Source: Muribaculaceae bacterium (GTDB taxonomy: Bacteria > Bacteroidota > Bacteroidia > Bacteroidales > Muribaculaceae). Taken from it: a stretch of DNA of 55,163 nt. Positions 6,891-15,933 of this stretch are shown one piece after another. The DNA lies in assembly GCA_016292745.1 (NCBI GenBank), contig JAEDFO010000009.1, positions 1 to 55,163 on the forward strand, read 5' to 3'. The notes under the pieces were generated by a model. It saw only the letters and a list, made by a program, of their open reading frames with translations. It had not been told where the DNA came from and did no database searches. The position numbers were made by a program, and so were the translations under genes. The number at the start of each line of letters is the position of its first letter. The first letter of the stretch is position 1.

Positions 6891-9296
6891 ATGAACACCA
6901 TTCAACGCATTATTCTGCTTGTTATTCTCATTGTTCTGCCGACGGCCTTATCGGCAAAAGGTGTTGAAATAAAAGGAAAAATCATCGACAAATCGTCCGG
7001 AGTGCCCATCGAATATGCCGATGTGATTGTCACCGACCTCAGCGACAAGGTGCTTGGAAGCGCAATAGCCTCAGACGGGTTGTTCTCGTTTGCCGATATC
7101 GATGCCGGCGAGCTGCTCATCACAGTTCGTGCCATTGGTTACGAAACTTATGTGAGTGATGTGTTTCGCCTGAGCGGCGAAACGGCAATTGATGTCGGCA
7201 CCATCAGCCTGTCGGTGTCGGCCCATGGCCTCGACGAACTTACAGTGGTAGGCGAGAAGAGCCGGATAGTGTATAAGCTCGACCGTCGTCGCATCGGGGC
7301 GCAGAACAATGTAACCGCTTCGGGTGGCACTGCCGTCGACGTGCTTTCAACTGCTCCGTCGGTGCAGATTGATGCCGATGGCGAGCTTACGTTGCGCGGA
7401 AGTTCGAATTTCCTGGTCTACGTTGACGGAAAACTGAGTCCGCTCACCGGCACGCAAGCCCTTCAACAAATACCTGCGGGCACCATCGACGATATCGAAA
7501 TCATAACCACACCGTCGGCACGTTATCGCACAGATGGCGATGTGGGCATAATAAATATCACCACCAAGAGCCTGAAGATGAGCGGTTGGAGTGGTATAGC
7601 CAACGTCAGCGGCAGCACACTTGGCACTCACAGTGTCGATGCTCGCATCAACAACAACCGTGGCAATCATAATTGGTGGCTAGGCGGCACATGGCAGGCA
7701 ATAAAGTCGAAAAGTAACTTCCTGCAGAACAAAACCACCACAGTCGACGACTACACCACAATCTCGGCATCCGACGGAAGCCGTTTCCGTACCCAGAAAG
7801 AGCTGTCGCTGAAGGGTGGCTGGCAATATGCCGACAAGAAGCATCACACACTGTCGCTCGATGCATACCTTGGCAACACCAAACGACTTCGTGGCGGTGA
7901 TATGCTCTACGATGAGCATCGCCGGCAAGCCGATGCCGTGATTAATGACAACACCTACAACAGCCACGACCGCTATCGTCTGGAGAAGGAATTCTACCAG
8001 TTTGCAGCAGATTACACATGGAGAATAAATCCTAATAACAGTCTTAACGCGCGGCTGCGCATGCGGTTCGACAGTTTTTCGATGGAGTATACAGAGAGCA
8101 ATATGTTCGACCTCTCGGGAAACAGATACGAAGGAACCCGTGGATATGAACACGAGCACCATGGCGACCATGACGCTGCCGTTACCTACAACTTCAACTA
8201 CAGCAGCACAGGAAGCCTTGAGGCCGGATACCAATACACCTACTATAGCGAGCACGGCAACTACAAAATTAAGTATTGGGACAATGCCATCGGCGATTTC
8301 CATTGGAATTCCGACCCTATACCGTTCTATTATCGGCGCGAGGTCCACTCTGGATATGCACAGCTCAACGACTCGTGGCAACGGTTCAGCTTTGATGCCG
8401 GTGTGAGGGTTGACAGAGTAATCGACCGCATGGAAATAGATGTGCCCGGAGCCGACCGCCACATACGTCGCCTCGAATTTTATCCCAGCGCCCATGTGGG
8501 CTACGATATTCCTGAAGCCGGAACGCTCCGTCTGGGGTATTCACGTCGCACCAATCGTCCAGGCATATGGCAGCTCGAGCCATACATTACCTACGAGGAC
8601 TACTATACCAAGAAAATCGGAAATCCCGATATCAATCCCGAATACATCCATTCGTTGGAGCTGGGATGGAACAAGCAATGGCGCGGCGGCCATTCGGCAT
8701 CGTTGTCGGGATATTTCCGTCATCGCAGCGATGTCATCGATGTGGTGCGTGTGGCTTATGAGCCTGGGGTAACGCTCGACTCAATCATAAATGCCGGCAA
8801 CCAGGTGGAGATGGGGCTCGAGATGAGCCTTGTGGCCAAACCGGTGAAGTGGTTCACCACGATGCTTAACGGAAGCGTGTTTCACTACGATTTCAACAGC
8901 CATTACACCGGATGTACCGACAGCAACGGCGTAAGCGGACAAGTGGCATGGGTTAACACCTTCAATGTAGGCGACAACGTGAAGCTGCAGCTCGATTCGC
9001 ACTTCGTGGCGCCAATGCATCTCACTCAAGGCAAGGAATATGCCTATGTGTATTTCGATGCCGCCTATCGCCACACACTTGCCCGCGGTATGCTCACGCT
9101 TTCGGTGGTTGCACACAACGTGTTCCACACAGCCAAGTATCACAACTACCGCACAACGGCATCATTGCTGTCGGAAACGTGGGTAAAGCCTAAATATCCC
9201 AACATAGTGGCCTCGGTTACATTCAATTTCAACGCTTTCAAGGGTAAGACCACTGCTGTCGATGGAGGTTCGCTCTTCGAAGGCAAGGAATTCTGA
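6891..9296 (+). CDS. Outer-membrane beta-barrel protein (TonB-dependent receptor-like)
   Basis: The 801-residue product has a signal peptide (cut near LSAKG). A CarboxypepD_reg-like beta-sandwich follows (about 25-110: KIIDKSSGVPIEYADV, GYETYV). Next is a plug-like domain (VLSTAPSVQIDADG, LRGSSNFLVYVDGK, EIITTPSARY, GIINI), then a long C-terminal barrel rich in alternating aromatic strands. This layout corresponds to the 'outer membrane beta-barrel family' proteins related to TonB-dependent transporters. No SusD partner is present, so the substrate cannot be inferred and a classic glycan-uptake locus is unlikely. It lies 48 bp after rsmD and no strong promoter is visible between them. Confidence 0.85.
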   Translation: MNTIQRIILLVILIVLPTALSAKGVEIKGKIIDKSSGVPIEYADVIVTDLSDKVLGSAIASDGLFSFADIDAGELLITVRAIGYETYVSDVFRLSGETAIDVGTISLSVSAHGLDELTVVGEKSRIVYKLDRRRIGAQNNVTASGGTAVDVLSTAPSVQIDADGELTLRGSSNFLVYVDGKLSPLTGTQALQQIPAGTIDDIEIITTPSARYRTDGDVGIINITTKSLKMSGWSGIANVSGSTLGTHSVDARINNNRGNHNWWLGGTWQAIKSKSNFLQNKTTTVDDYTTISASDGSRFRTQKELSLKGGWQYADKKHHTLSLDAYLGNTKRLRGGDMLYDEHRRQADAVINDNTYNSHDRYRLEKEFYQFAADYTWRINPNNSLNARLRMRFDSFSMEYTESNMFDLSGNRYEGTRGYEHEHHGDHDAAVTYNFNYSSTGSLEAGYQYTYYSEHGNYKIKYWDNAIGDFHWNSDPIPFYYRREVHSGYAQLNDSWQRFSFDAGVRVDRVIDRMEIDVPGADRHIRRLEFYPSAHVGYDIPEAGTLRLGYSRRTNRPGIWQLEPYITYEDYYTKKIGNPDINPEYIHSLELGWNKQWRGGHSASLSGYFRHRSDVIDVVRVAYEPGVTLDSIINAGNQVEMGLEMSLVAKPVKWFTTMLNGSVFHYDFNSHYTGCTDSNGVSGQVAWVNTFNVGDNVKLQLDSHFVAPMHLTQGKEYAYVYFDAAYRHTLARGMLTLSVVAHNVFHTAKYHNYRTTASLLSETWVKPKYPNIVASVTFNFNAFKGKTTAVDGGSLFEGKEF

Positions 9297-9304
9297 TTGC
9301 CGGG

Positions 9305-9335
9305 TTGCAAATTATCGGGGTTTTCGCTATCTTCG
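9305..9335 (+). promoter_or_regulatory. Weak promoter of the C1 peptidase gene
   Basis: TTG (9305-9307) lies 20 bp before TATCTTCG (9328-9335), one mismatch from TAnnTTTG. It sits just after the outer-membrane protein gene and 32 bp before the chosen start. Confidence 0.45.
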
Positions 9336-9367
9336 GCAATCGAAAAACTTATTTTTTATTGACAGTC

Positions 9368-10804
9368 ATGAAAAAGGGTATACTTATAGCTGTAGCAGCA
9401 GCCGTTTCGCTGTGTGGTATGGCACAAAAGGAAATTACCGGCGAGGTGCTGAAACAACTGCAGGACGGATACAGCGAGCAACTGCAATCGCCGCAAGGTG
9501 CTTCGATGCGTGCCTTGCACAATGCTATCGGCAGCAACAAACTGAAAAGTCTGGCGCTAAACCACGACAACCGCGCCGACAAGAACACATATTTCAACAC
9601 CTCAGTGAAAACAGTGGGAATCACCGACCAGAAGAGCAGTGGCCGTTGCTGGCTCTTCACCGGCCTGAATGTGCTACGGCAGAAGATGATTGCCCGTCAC
9701 GGCTACGACAAGTTTGAATTCTCGCAGATTTATCTGTTTTTCTACGATCAGCTTGAGAAATCGAACCTGTTTCTGCAAAGCATCATCGACACCCGGGCCT
9801 TGCCTGACGATGACACAACTGTGCAATGGCTGTTCCGCAATCCGGTGAGCGATGGGGGCACATATACCGGAGTCGCCGACTTGGTGAACAAGTATGGCTT
9901 GGTGCCGAGCGGTGTGATGCCCGAAAATTTCCAGAGCAACAACACATCGGAGTTCAACAGGCTTCTGAAATCAAAGTTGCGCCAGTTTGGCATCAATCTG
10001 CGTGAGATGGCTGCTAAAGGCGTCGACGAAAAACAGCTTGAGCAGCAGAAGGTGCAGATGATGGCTGTGGTATACCGTATGCTGGCCTTGAACTATGGCG
10101 AGCCAGTGAAGGAATTCACTTGGGCACCGGTGCAGTCGGATGGCCAATATGTCGAAGCGCCGAAACACTATACTCCGCAGGAATTCTACAAGCAGCTGCT
10201 TTGCTCGGACGATGCCGACAACTCGTTCACCGGCAACCTGCTGGATGTGGTGATGCTGATGAACGACCCATCGCGCGATTATTATAAAGTGTACGAAATC
10301 GACCTCGACCGCCATAGCTACGAGGGGCACAACTGGCTATATGTTAACCTGCCCATCGACGAAATAAAACTTATGGCCATCGACTGCCTGAAGGACAGCA
10401 CCGCCATGTATCTTAGTTGCGATGTCGCAAAGTGTCTGAACAGTGAAACCGGATGGCTCGACCTCAAGAACTACGACTATGAGTCGCTTTTCGGAACCAC
10501 CTTCGATATGGACAAGCGCCAACGGATACTCTCGTTTGACAGTGGTTCGTCGCATGCCATGACACTAATGGCTGTTGATATTGATGCTGACGGAAATCCC
10601 ACAAAATGGAAAGTGGAGAACAGTTGGGGTGAGAAGAGCGGCCATAAAGGATTCCTGCTGATGACCGACCAATGGTTCAACGAATATGTATTCCGTCTGG
10701 TGGTGCCGCGCAAGTATGCCTCGAAGAAGGTGCTCAAGCTGCTGCGCGACGAAAAACCAGTTCGTCTGCCGGCATGGGACCCGATGTTCCTGCCAGAGGA
10801 ATAA
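9368..10804 (+). CDS. Exported C1B cysteine peptidase (aminopeptidase C / bleomycin hydrolase-like)
   Basis: The 478-residue enzyme belongs to the papain-like C1B group, whose members trim peptides from the N-terminus. The catalytic triad is visible: Cys94 in SSGRCWLF, His396 in SSHAMTL, and Asn418 in VENSWG. Starting at ATG 9368 gives a signal peptide, MKKGILIAVAAAVSLCGMAQ, so the enzyme is probably exported, unlike cytosolic PepC. An upstream in-frame ATG at 9305 is rejected because it would bury this signal and overlap the likely promoter. Length is typical of the Bacteroidetes homologues. A hairpin follows the gene at 10825-10863. Confidence 0.9.
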   Translation: MKKGILIAVAAAVSLCGMAQKEITGEVLKQLQDGYSEQLQSPQGASMRALHNAIGSNKLKSLALNHDNRADKNTYFNTSVKTVGITDQKSSGRCWLFTGLNVLRQKMIARHGYDKFEFSQIYLFFYDQLEKSNLFLQSIIDTRALPDDDTTVQWLFRNPVSDGGTYTGVADLVNKYGLVPSGVMPENFQSNNTSEFNRLLKSKLRQFGINLREMAAKGVDEKQLEQQKVQMMAVVYRMLALNYGEPVKEFTWAPVQSDGQYVEAPKHYTPQEFYKQLLCSDDADNSFTGNLLDVVMLMNDPSRDYYKVYEIDLDRHSYEGHNWLYVNLPIDEIKLMAIDCLKDSTAMYLSCDVAKCLNSETGWLDLKNYDYESLFGTTFDMDKRQRILSFDSGSSHAMTLMAVDIDADGNPTKWKVENSWGEKSGHKGFLLMTDQWFNEYVFRLVVPRKYASKKVLKLLRDEKPVRLPAWDPMFLPEE

Positions 10805-10824
10805 CCGAGATGTAGCAGTCCATA

Positions 10825-10863
10825 GCGTGCCATCGCCAGCCATTTGTGTTGACGATGGCACGC
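10825..10863 (+). terminator. Hairpin after the C1 peptidase gene
   Basis: GCGTGCCATCG (10825-10835) pairs exactly with CGATGGCACGC (10853-10863) around a 17-nt loop, 20 bp after the stop codon. The stem is strong but the following T-tract is poor (ATTCGTTG), so termination is likely rather than certain. Confidence 0.55.
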
Positions 10864-10942
10864 ATTCGTTGAAGAAATTGCTACAATCGATGCCACTCGC
10901 TTTCAGAAGTTGCGGGCAGAGGACTATTCCAGATTTTATTGT

Positions 10943-10950
10943 TAACTTTG
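10943..10950 (+). promoter_or_regulatory. -7 element upstream of topB
   Basis: TAACTTTG is a full match to the -7 consensus and puts the transcription start about 15 nt before ATG 10972. It lies downstream of the alternative ATG at 10939, which excludes that upstream start. No well-spaced -33 is visible. Confidence 0.6.
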
Positions 10951-10971
10951 CCCTACTTTTTTGCCAGAAGT

Positions 10972-13035
10972 ATGATTGTATGTATTACTGAGAAACCGAG
11001 CGTCGCTAAGGACATTGCCGCTATCCTGGGAGCCGACCATCGCTTTGATGGATTCTTCGAGGGTAACGGATACCGTATTACCTGGACTTTCGGCCACCTG
11101 TGCATGCTCAAGGAACCTAACGATTACACCGACAGCTGGAAGCGCTGGAGCCTCGGCTCGCTGCCGATGATTCCGGAGCGGTTCGGCATTAAGCTCATCG
11201 AAGACCCCGGAATAAAAAAGCAGTTTTCGGTGATTGAGCGCCTTATTGCCGAAGCCGACGAGGTGATTAACTGCGGCGATGCCGGCCAGGAGGGTGAACT
11301 TATTCAGCGTTGGGTGATGCAGAAGGCAAATTGTCGCAAGCCGGTGCGACGGCTCTGGATTTCGTCGCTTACCGACGAGAGCATCCGCGAGGGGTTCAAC
11401 GACCTGAAGCCGCAGGCCGACTTCAACCGCCTGTACTTTGCCGGATTGTCACGTGCCATCGGCGATTGGATTCTTGGCATGAACGCCACTCGTCTTTATA
11501 CATTGAAATATGCCAATAACCAAGGTGTGCTGTCGATTGGACGCGTACAGACCCCCACACTGGCGCTGATTGTCAACCGGCAGCACGAAATTGAGAATTT
11601 TGTGCCGGAAGACTATTGGGAGGTAAAGACCCTGTATCGAAATGTGTTGTTCAGTGCCGAAAAGGGTCGCTACAAGAGCGAGCAGGCAGCCAACGAGGTG
11701 ATGGAGGCAATCAAGGGCACTCCACTCACCATCACCGACATTGCCACCAAGCGCGGAAAGGAAGCGCCGCCAAGGCTGTTCGACCTCACATCGTTGCAGG
11801 TGGAGTGCAACCGCAAGTTCTCGTTCTCGGCCGATGAAACCCTGAAACTCATACAGTCGCTCTACGAGAAGAAGGTAACCACATATCCGCGTGTCGACAC
11901 CACATACCTCAGCGAGGACATATATCCCAAGATTGGTGGCATCATGCAGGCCATGACGCCGTACACCCAACTCACGGCGCCGGTGCTGGCAACGAAGATT
12001 CCGAAAAGTAAGAAGGTGTTCGACAACTCAAAGGTTACCGACCACCATGCCATAATTCCAACCAATGTCGACCCTCGTCGTGCTGCTTTGTCGCCCGACG
12101 AGAAAAGGGTGTACGACCTGGTTGCCAAGCGGTTTATCGCTGCATTCTATCCTGATTGCGAGTTCTCGCAAACCACCGTCAATGCCGAAGTGGGGCAGGT
12201 GGCGTTCAAGGCCACTGGCAAGCAGATTGTGAAGCCCGGATGGCGTGATGTGTATGCCCGCGATGCAGCAAATGACACCTCCGACGAGGCGGCCACACAG
12301 GACGACAATGCCCAGCAGGTGATGCCGGATTTCGTGAAAGGGGAGAGCGGCCCGCACGAGCCTACATTGCTCAAGAAGGCCACTCAGCCGCCAAAACCAT
12401 ACACTGAGGGAACACTGCTTCGTGCAATGGAAACGGCGGGTAAGTTTGTCGACGATGAGGAATTGCGCGAGGCAATGAAGGAGAACGGTATTGGCCGGCC
12501 GTCAACGCGTGCTGCCATTATTGAAACGTTGTTCAAACGCCGATATATACGCAAGGAGCGAAAGTCGCTGGTGGCTACGCCTGCCGGTGTGGCGCTCATT
12601 GCAACCATCAACGAAGAACTGCTCAAGTCGGCAAAGCTCACCGGACTATGGGAAAACAAATTGCGCCGCATAGAGCGTGGCGACTACAGTGCCGAGGCAT
12701 TTATCGACGAGCTTAAACAGCTGATTCACCAGATAGTAATCAATGTGTTGAGCGACAATTCTCACAATGCCATCGAAATATCGCAGGCCAACGAGAAGAA
12801 GCCACGTCAGCGCACCAAGGCATCGAAACCTCGCACCCCGAAGCCAAAAATTGAGTCGCTCGAGCAGATAAAGTGCCCGGTGTGCGGCAATGGTCATCTC
12901 ATCAAAGGCCGCACCGCATATGGATGCAGCGAGTATCGTGCCGGATGCGCTTTCCGTCTGCCGTTTGCCGACTATCCCGATACGCTGACGCCCGACCAGT
13001 TGGCCAAGAAAATGAAATCGACAAAAAAGAAATAA
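10972..13035 (+). CDS. topB: DNA topoisomerase III
   Basis: This type IA topoisomerase relaxes and decatenates DNA through a transient 5'-phosphotyrosine. The 687-residue protein opens with the Toprim motif ITEKPSVAKDIA (E7) and the acidic motif GDAGQEGELI. SIGRVQTPTLALI and TYPRVDTTYLS follow, the latter carrying the active-site tyrosine (Tyr305). Near the C-terminus, after a Lys/Pro-rich linker, lies one Cys4 zinc ribbon: CPVCGNG, then CSEYRAGC. In the acidic motif Gln replaces the Arg of the more common DREGE, a variant that from memory also occurs in other Bacteroidetes TopB proteins. The start follows from the promoter position and the N-terminal Toprim match. The Nudix gene begins 3 bp after the stop. 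Confidence 0.95.
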   Translation: MIVCITEKPSVAKDIAAILGADHRFDGFFEGNGYRITWTFGHLCMLKEPNDYTDSWKRWSLGSLPMIPERFGIKLIEDPGIKKQFSVIERLIAEADEVINCGDAGQEGELIQRWVMQKANCRKPVRRLWISSLTDESIREGFNDLKPQADFNRLYFAGLSRAIGDWILGMNATRLYTLKYANNQGVLSIGRVQTPTLALIVNRQHEIENFVPEDYWEVKTLYRNVLFSAEKGRYKSEQAANEVMEAIKGTPLTITDIATKRGKEAPPRLFDLTSLQVECNRKFSFSADETLKLIQSLYEKKVTTYPRVDTTYLSEDIYPKIGGIMQAMTPYTQLTAPVLATKIPKSKKVFDNSKVTDHHAIIPTNVDPRRAALSPDEKRVYDLVAKRFIAAFYPDCEFSQTTVNAEVGQVAFKATGKQIVKPGWRDVYARDAANDTSDEAATQDDNAQQVMPDFVKGESGPHEPTLLKKATQPPKPYTEGTLLRAMETAGKFVDDEELREAMKENGIGRPSTRAAIIETLFKRRYIRKERKSLVATPAGVALIATINEELLKSAKLTGLWENKLRRIERGDYSAEAFIDELKQLIHQIVINVLSDNSHNAIEISQANEKKPRQRTKASKPRTPKPKIESLEQIKCPVCGNGHLIKGRTAYGCSEYRAGCAFRLPFADYPDTLTPDQLAKKMKSTKKK

Positions 13036-13038
13036 GTT

Positions 13039-13554
13039 ATGGAAGAGATATTCCCGTTAGTTGATGCCGATGGCAATGTGGTGGGAAAAGCCACTCGCCG
13101 TGAGTGCCACAGCGGCTCGATGCTGCTTCATCCTGTGGTACACATACACATTTTCAATCCTGCCGGTGATATTTATCTGCAGCGTCGTTCGATGACTAAG
13201 GACATTCAGCCGGGCAAGTGGGATACCGCTGTGGGTGGACACGTCGACTATGGCGAAACCATCACCGAGGCTATGCTCCGCGAGGCTCGCGAAGAACTTG
13301 GCATTGAGGGGTTCTCGTATCGAAAACTCTTCAGTTATGTGTTTCAAAGCAAAGTTGAGCGGGAACTGGTGAATACCTTTGTGGTTGAGAATTTCATCGG
13401 CACTCCTGTCGTCGACCCTGGCGAAATCGACGAGGGCCGCTTCTGGAGCCTCGACAAAGTGGAAGCCAACATTGGCCGAGGTGTCTTCACTCCCAATTTT
13501 GAACAGGAATTCCGTCGTCTGGTTGAGGCGTTGGGCAAAAGCAACGACAAATGA
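13039..13554 (+). CDS. Nudix hydrolase (IDI/YfcD-like)
   Basis: The 171-residue protein contains a complete Nudix box at about 67-89 (GGHVDYGE, then REAREELGI), which binds the metal for hydrolysis of a nucleoside-diphosphate-type substrate. The HPVVHIHIF and LQRRSMTKDIQPGKWD segments resemble the isopentenyl-diphosphate isomerase-like Nudix subgroup such as YfcD. The true substrate cannot be read from the sequence. It starts 3 bp after topB and its stop overlaps the next ATG by 4 bp (ATGA), so topB, this gene and the Cys-rich gene form one operon. Confidence 0.88.
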   Translation: MEEIFPLVDADGNVVGKATRRECHSGSMLLHPVVHIHIFNPAGDIYLQRRSMTKDIQPGKWDTAVGGHVDYGETITEAMLREAREELGIEGFSYRKLFSYVFQSKVERELVNTFVVENFIGTPVVDPGEIDEGRFWSLDKVEANIGRGVFTPNFEQEFRRLVEALGKSNDK

Positions 13555-13766
13555 GCTGTTCGCTTATTATCCAGTATGTGCTACTCGCAGCCATAGTGGT
13601 GGCTGCTGCAGTGTGGGCCATACGCCGGGCAGTAAAGCGTAAGCGCCACGGTGGTTGCTGCACAGGATGCAGCGCTTGTCCGTCGGCTGGCAAGCAGTGC
13701 GGAGGTTGTGCCATTGCCAATAAAAAAGAATCGTCGGCGAGCAAGCCAAGCTCAAAAAATGACTGA
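13551..13766 (+). CDS. FeoB-associated Cys-rich membrane protein
   Basis: The 71-residue protein has one N-terminal membrane span (about 5-25), a basic stretch RRAVKRKRHGG, and then six cysteines in CCTGCSACPSAGKQCGGC. This matches the small family named for its usual position after feoB, proposed to assist ferrous-iron transport or bind metal. No feoB is in the window; here the gene is the third member of the topB-Nudix operon. The tail is Ser/Lys-rich and probably disordered. Confidence 0.8.
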   Translation: MSCSLIIQYVLLAAIVVAAAVWAIRRAVKRKRHGGCCTGCSACPSAGKQCGGCAIANKKESSASKPSSKND

Positions 13767-13811
13767 AAAAGCCCGATAAAAAGAAAAAAACGAAGGAATT
13801 TGGTCGAAACA

Positions 13812-13843
13812 TTTGCAATATTCGAATGTTAGCATTACCTTTG
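13812..13843 (+). promoter_or_regulatory. Promoter of tRNA-Cys
   Basis: TTTG (13812-13815) and TACCTTTG (13836-13843) are 20 bp apart, a full match to the Bacteroidetes promoter pattern, just upstream of the tRNA. Confidence 0.85.
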
Positions 13844-13855
13844 CTGTCGCAATAG

Positions 13856-13926
13856 GGTTCCATGTCCGAGTGGTTAGGTACCGGTCTGCAAAACCGTTTA
13901 CAGCAGTTCGAGTCTGCTTGGAACCT
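13856..13926 (+). tRNA. tRNA-Cys(GCA)
   Basis: The acceptor arms GGTTCCA (13856-13862) and TGGAACC (13919-13925) pair fully, and the discriminator is T13926, as in E. coli tRNA-Cys. The anticodon loop CTGCAAA gives GCA. The T arm is GCAG-TTCGAGT-CTGC. It is 71 nt long and CCA is not encoded. Confidence 0.95.
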
Positions 13927-13936
13927 CAAAATAGCG

Positions 13937-13967
13937 AAGAGGCTGATGATAATCAGCCTCTTTTTTT
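13937..13967 (+). terminator. Terminator after tRNA-Cys
   Basis: GAGGCTGAT (13939-13947) pairs with ATCAGCCTC (13952-13960) around a 4-nt loop and is followed by seven or more T. It lies 10 bp after the tRNA and could also act on the convergent folB transcript. Confidence 0.93.
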
Positions 13968-13973
13968 ATCCGT

Positions 13974-14327
13974 TTACCATTCAATTTTCACACCCACGGC
14001 ATTCATCTGCATGCTGATGGGTGGGGTGAGTTTTTTCACCGTAACGCAACCATGGGTGATTGTGCTGAAATTGTTTCGCACGGCTTTCATGATTCTACCG
14101 GCCACATGCTCGAGCAGCCCCGATGGGATGCTCATCTCGCGGCGGATGAGCTCACACAGATATGCGTAGCTGATGGTGTCGTCGAGCGAATCGCTCTCTA
14201 TTGCCTTGCTGAAATCGTAGGTTATGCTCAGCGATACCTCAAATAGATTTCCCACGCGGCGTTCCTGCTCCAGAATGCCGTGGTAAGCATAAATCTTGAG
14301 TCCTTCGATGGCAATGCTCGTTGTCAT
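13974..14327 (-). CDS. folB: Dihydroneopterin aldolase
   Basis: FolB cleaves dihydroneopterin to hydroxymethyl-dihydropterin and glycolaldehyde in folate synthesis. The 117-residue protein has the family opening IAIEGLKIYAYHGILEQER, with the conserved YHG and following Glu. LLEHVAGRI then supplies the second conserved helix, and VTVKKLTPPI ends the core. Length is canonical for the small tunnel-fold enzyme. It starts 8 bp after the beta-helix lipoprotein gene on the same strand and is probably co-transcribed with it, an unusual partner for a folate gene. Confidence 0.93.
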   Translation of the reverse strand: MTTSIAIEGLKIYAYHGILEQERRVGNLFEVSLSITYDFSKAIESDSLDDTISYAYLCELIRREMSIPSGLLEHVAGRIMKAVRNNFSTITHGCVTVKKLTPPISMQMNAVGVKIEW

Positions 14328-14335
14328 ATCTTGTA

Positions 14336-15769
14336 TTATTGGTTATTTGTTTCAGGCTCTTTAATCCACACATAGGCTCCGGCGTCGATGCCTTGCGAGG
14401 CCAGACGGTCGTTTCCGTAAAGGTCGTAGCGCATTCGTTCGGAGCACACCTCAGGGTTGCCCAAGGCGATGGCATCGCTGGTGTCGTGCAGACGGTAGTC
14501 GAATATGTATTCTTCGCGGATGGTGAAGAATTTAGGGTCGCCTCCCCATCGGCAATTAATGAAGTTGGCATCGTCGGTGCCGTCGGATCGAAGCAGAGTG
14601 TTACGGATGAGCACATCGCAGCCGGTGAGGTCGCCGATGTTGATGTCGGACGAATTGCCGTAGATAATACAGTTGTCAAACCTGGCGCTCATCAACGGTG
14701 TGTCGCCGCGCTTGTCGGCCGGCATGAGATATTCAAGTGTTACGATGCTGCGATCGATGGCCGAGAACAGGTAATAGTTGGCAAATGTGCAGTTTATAGC
14801 CGAAATCACACCGCCGATGGCATAGAACGAGGCTCCGCGAGCCTCGCTGAACTCGCAGCCCTCGAATACGGCATTAGAATGGCGTACTGTGAATACGTCC
14901 GACGAAGAGTTGTGGAACACGCTGTTCAGAGCATAGAATTTCTGTCGGCTCACGTCGCACGAATCGAGACGGATGCCGTCGCTTGAGCTCCGCACATACA
15001 CGTAGCTCATCTCGTTGTCGTAACTGTCGGGCCCGAAGGCTATTCCGCCCCATTGCCCCGACATTATGTCGAAATCGGTGTCGCCCACTACTTTGTCTAT
15101 TCTATCGCCACGGAAGTGTATCCTCTTTTCGCGGGTGCCTACGGCCTTAAGGGTGCCATCGACTGCCATTGCTGCCTTGTCGTGAAAATGCAAGGTTACG
15201 CCCGGTTCGATGGTCAGGGTTACGCCAGCGGCAACGCGCATGGTGTCGAATATCACATATGGCTTGCCGGCTCGGATTACTGCATCGGTGTCGAACTGTG
15301 GTGCATAGAGCCGCTCGACATCCTGTCCCCATGCTCGGATTACAATGTCCTGTGCGGTGTTGTTGGTGACGAATTCCAGCTTATCCTCCACCATCAGCGG
15401 TTCGTCGTCGCCAATGGGGTCGACAAATGCCTGGACAAACACATACATGCTATCCTCGCCGCGTATTTCAACGTCGTGGAACTCAGAGCCTTTCACGCCG
15501 TCGACATTCAAGTAGAACCGGGCATCTGATTCGCCCTTTACCCTGATGCTTGATATCTTCACCATCTTCTTGTTGCGATTATACACCATCAACTTTGCCG
15601 TGGGGGTGGCAAGGTCGGTGAAAATGGTGTCGAAGGCTATGGTATCGGTCGAAAAAGCGAGTACATCGGATGGCGAAGTGGTGAAATCGTCCTCGATGCA
15701 GCCCGTTACGCCTGTGCACAGCACTGCCAGCACGGCAAGGAATATATAATATAATGGTATTCGTTTCAT
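14336..15769 (-). CDS. Lipoprotein with right-handed parallel beta-helix
   Basis: The 477-residue product begins with a lipoprotein signal peptide whose lipobox ends GVTGC (Cys24), so it is probably anchored in the outer membrane or exposed on the surface. An N-terminal beta-sandwich-like region (about 30-150: FSTDTIAFDTIFTDL, LMVYNRNKKMVKIS) precedes a beta-helix of short repeating rungs such as TLTIEPGVTLHFHDKAAM, DGTLKAVGT and VLIRNTLL. Pectate-lyase-like folds often act on or bind polysaccharides, but no catalytic residues can be assigned. A minus-strand TAACTTTG at 15807-15814 is the likely -7 element. It heads an operon with folB. Confidence 0.8.
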   Translation of the reverse strand: MKRIPLYYIFLAVLAVLCTGVTGCIEDDFTTSPSDVLAFSTDTIAFDTIFTDLATPTAKLMVYNRNKKMVKISSIRVKGESDARFYLNVDGVKGSEFHDVEIRGEDSMYVFVQAFVDPIGDDEPLMVEDKLEFVTNNTAQDIVIRAWGQDVERLYAPQFDTDAVIRAGKPYVIFDTMRVAAGVTLTIEPGVTLHFHDKAAMAVDGTLKAVGTREKRIHFRGDRIDKVVGDTDFDIMSGQWGGIAFGPDSYDNEMSYVYVRSSSDGIRLDSCDVSRQKFYALNSVFHNSSSDVFTVRHSNAVFEGCEFSEARGASFYAIGGVISAINCTFANYYLFSAIDRSIVTLEYLMPADKRGDTPLMSARFDNCIIYGNSSDINIGDLTGCDVLIRNTLLRSDGTDDANFINCRWGGDPKFFTIREEYIFDYRLHDTSDAIALGNPEVCSERMRYDLYGNDRLASQGIDAGAYVWIKEPETNNQ

Positions 15770-15806
15770 ATCGTTATTATTAACGTAACTATACCTCCCA
15801 TTATTG

Positions 15807-15814
15807 CAAAGTTA
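15807..15814 (-). promoter_or_regulatory. -7 element of the beta-helix/folB operon
   Basis: On the minus strand this reads TAACTTTG, a consensus -7, 38 bp before the lipoprotein start. No clear TTG is found at -33. Confidence 0.55.
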
Positions 15815-15855
15815 CCTAATCGGCTGCGCCTTAATTATATATTTTGAAATTTTTT

Positions 15856-15886
15856 TTGCCTCGGCTGCAACTTTTTCTTAGCTTAG
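15856..15886 (+). promoter_or_regulatory. Promoter of the sigma-factor operon
   Basis: TTG (15856-15858) precedes TAGCTTAG (15879-15886) by 20 bp. The -7 has one mismatch. It lies downstream of the alternative ATG at 15844, supporting the start at 15934. Confidence 0.55.
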
Positions 15887-15933
15887 CAAGTCTAAAGGTA
15901 AAACGAACAAAAACAACAAAAACTATACGCATC

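Noticed and set aside
7680..8495. Long minus-strand open frame of 271 codons
   Set aside because: It lies wholly opposite the outer-membrane protein gene, has a Val/His/Ile-rich composition without motifs, and has no promoter. It is a shadow of the GC-rich codon use on the other strand.
15844..15933. Upstream ATG extension of the sigma-operon membrane protein
   Set aside because: It would put about 30 basic residues before a clear signal peptide, and the promoter elements lie inside it.
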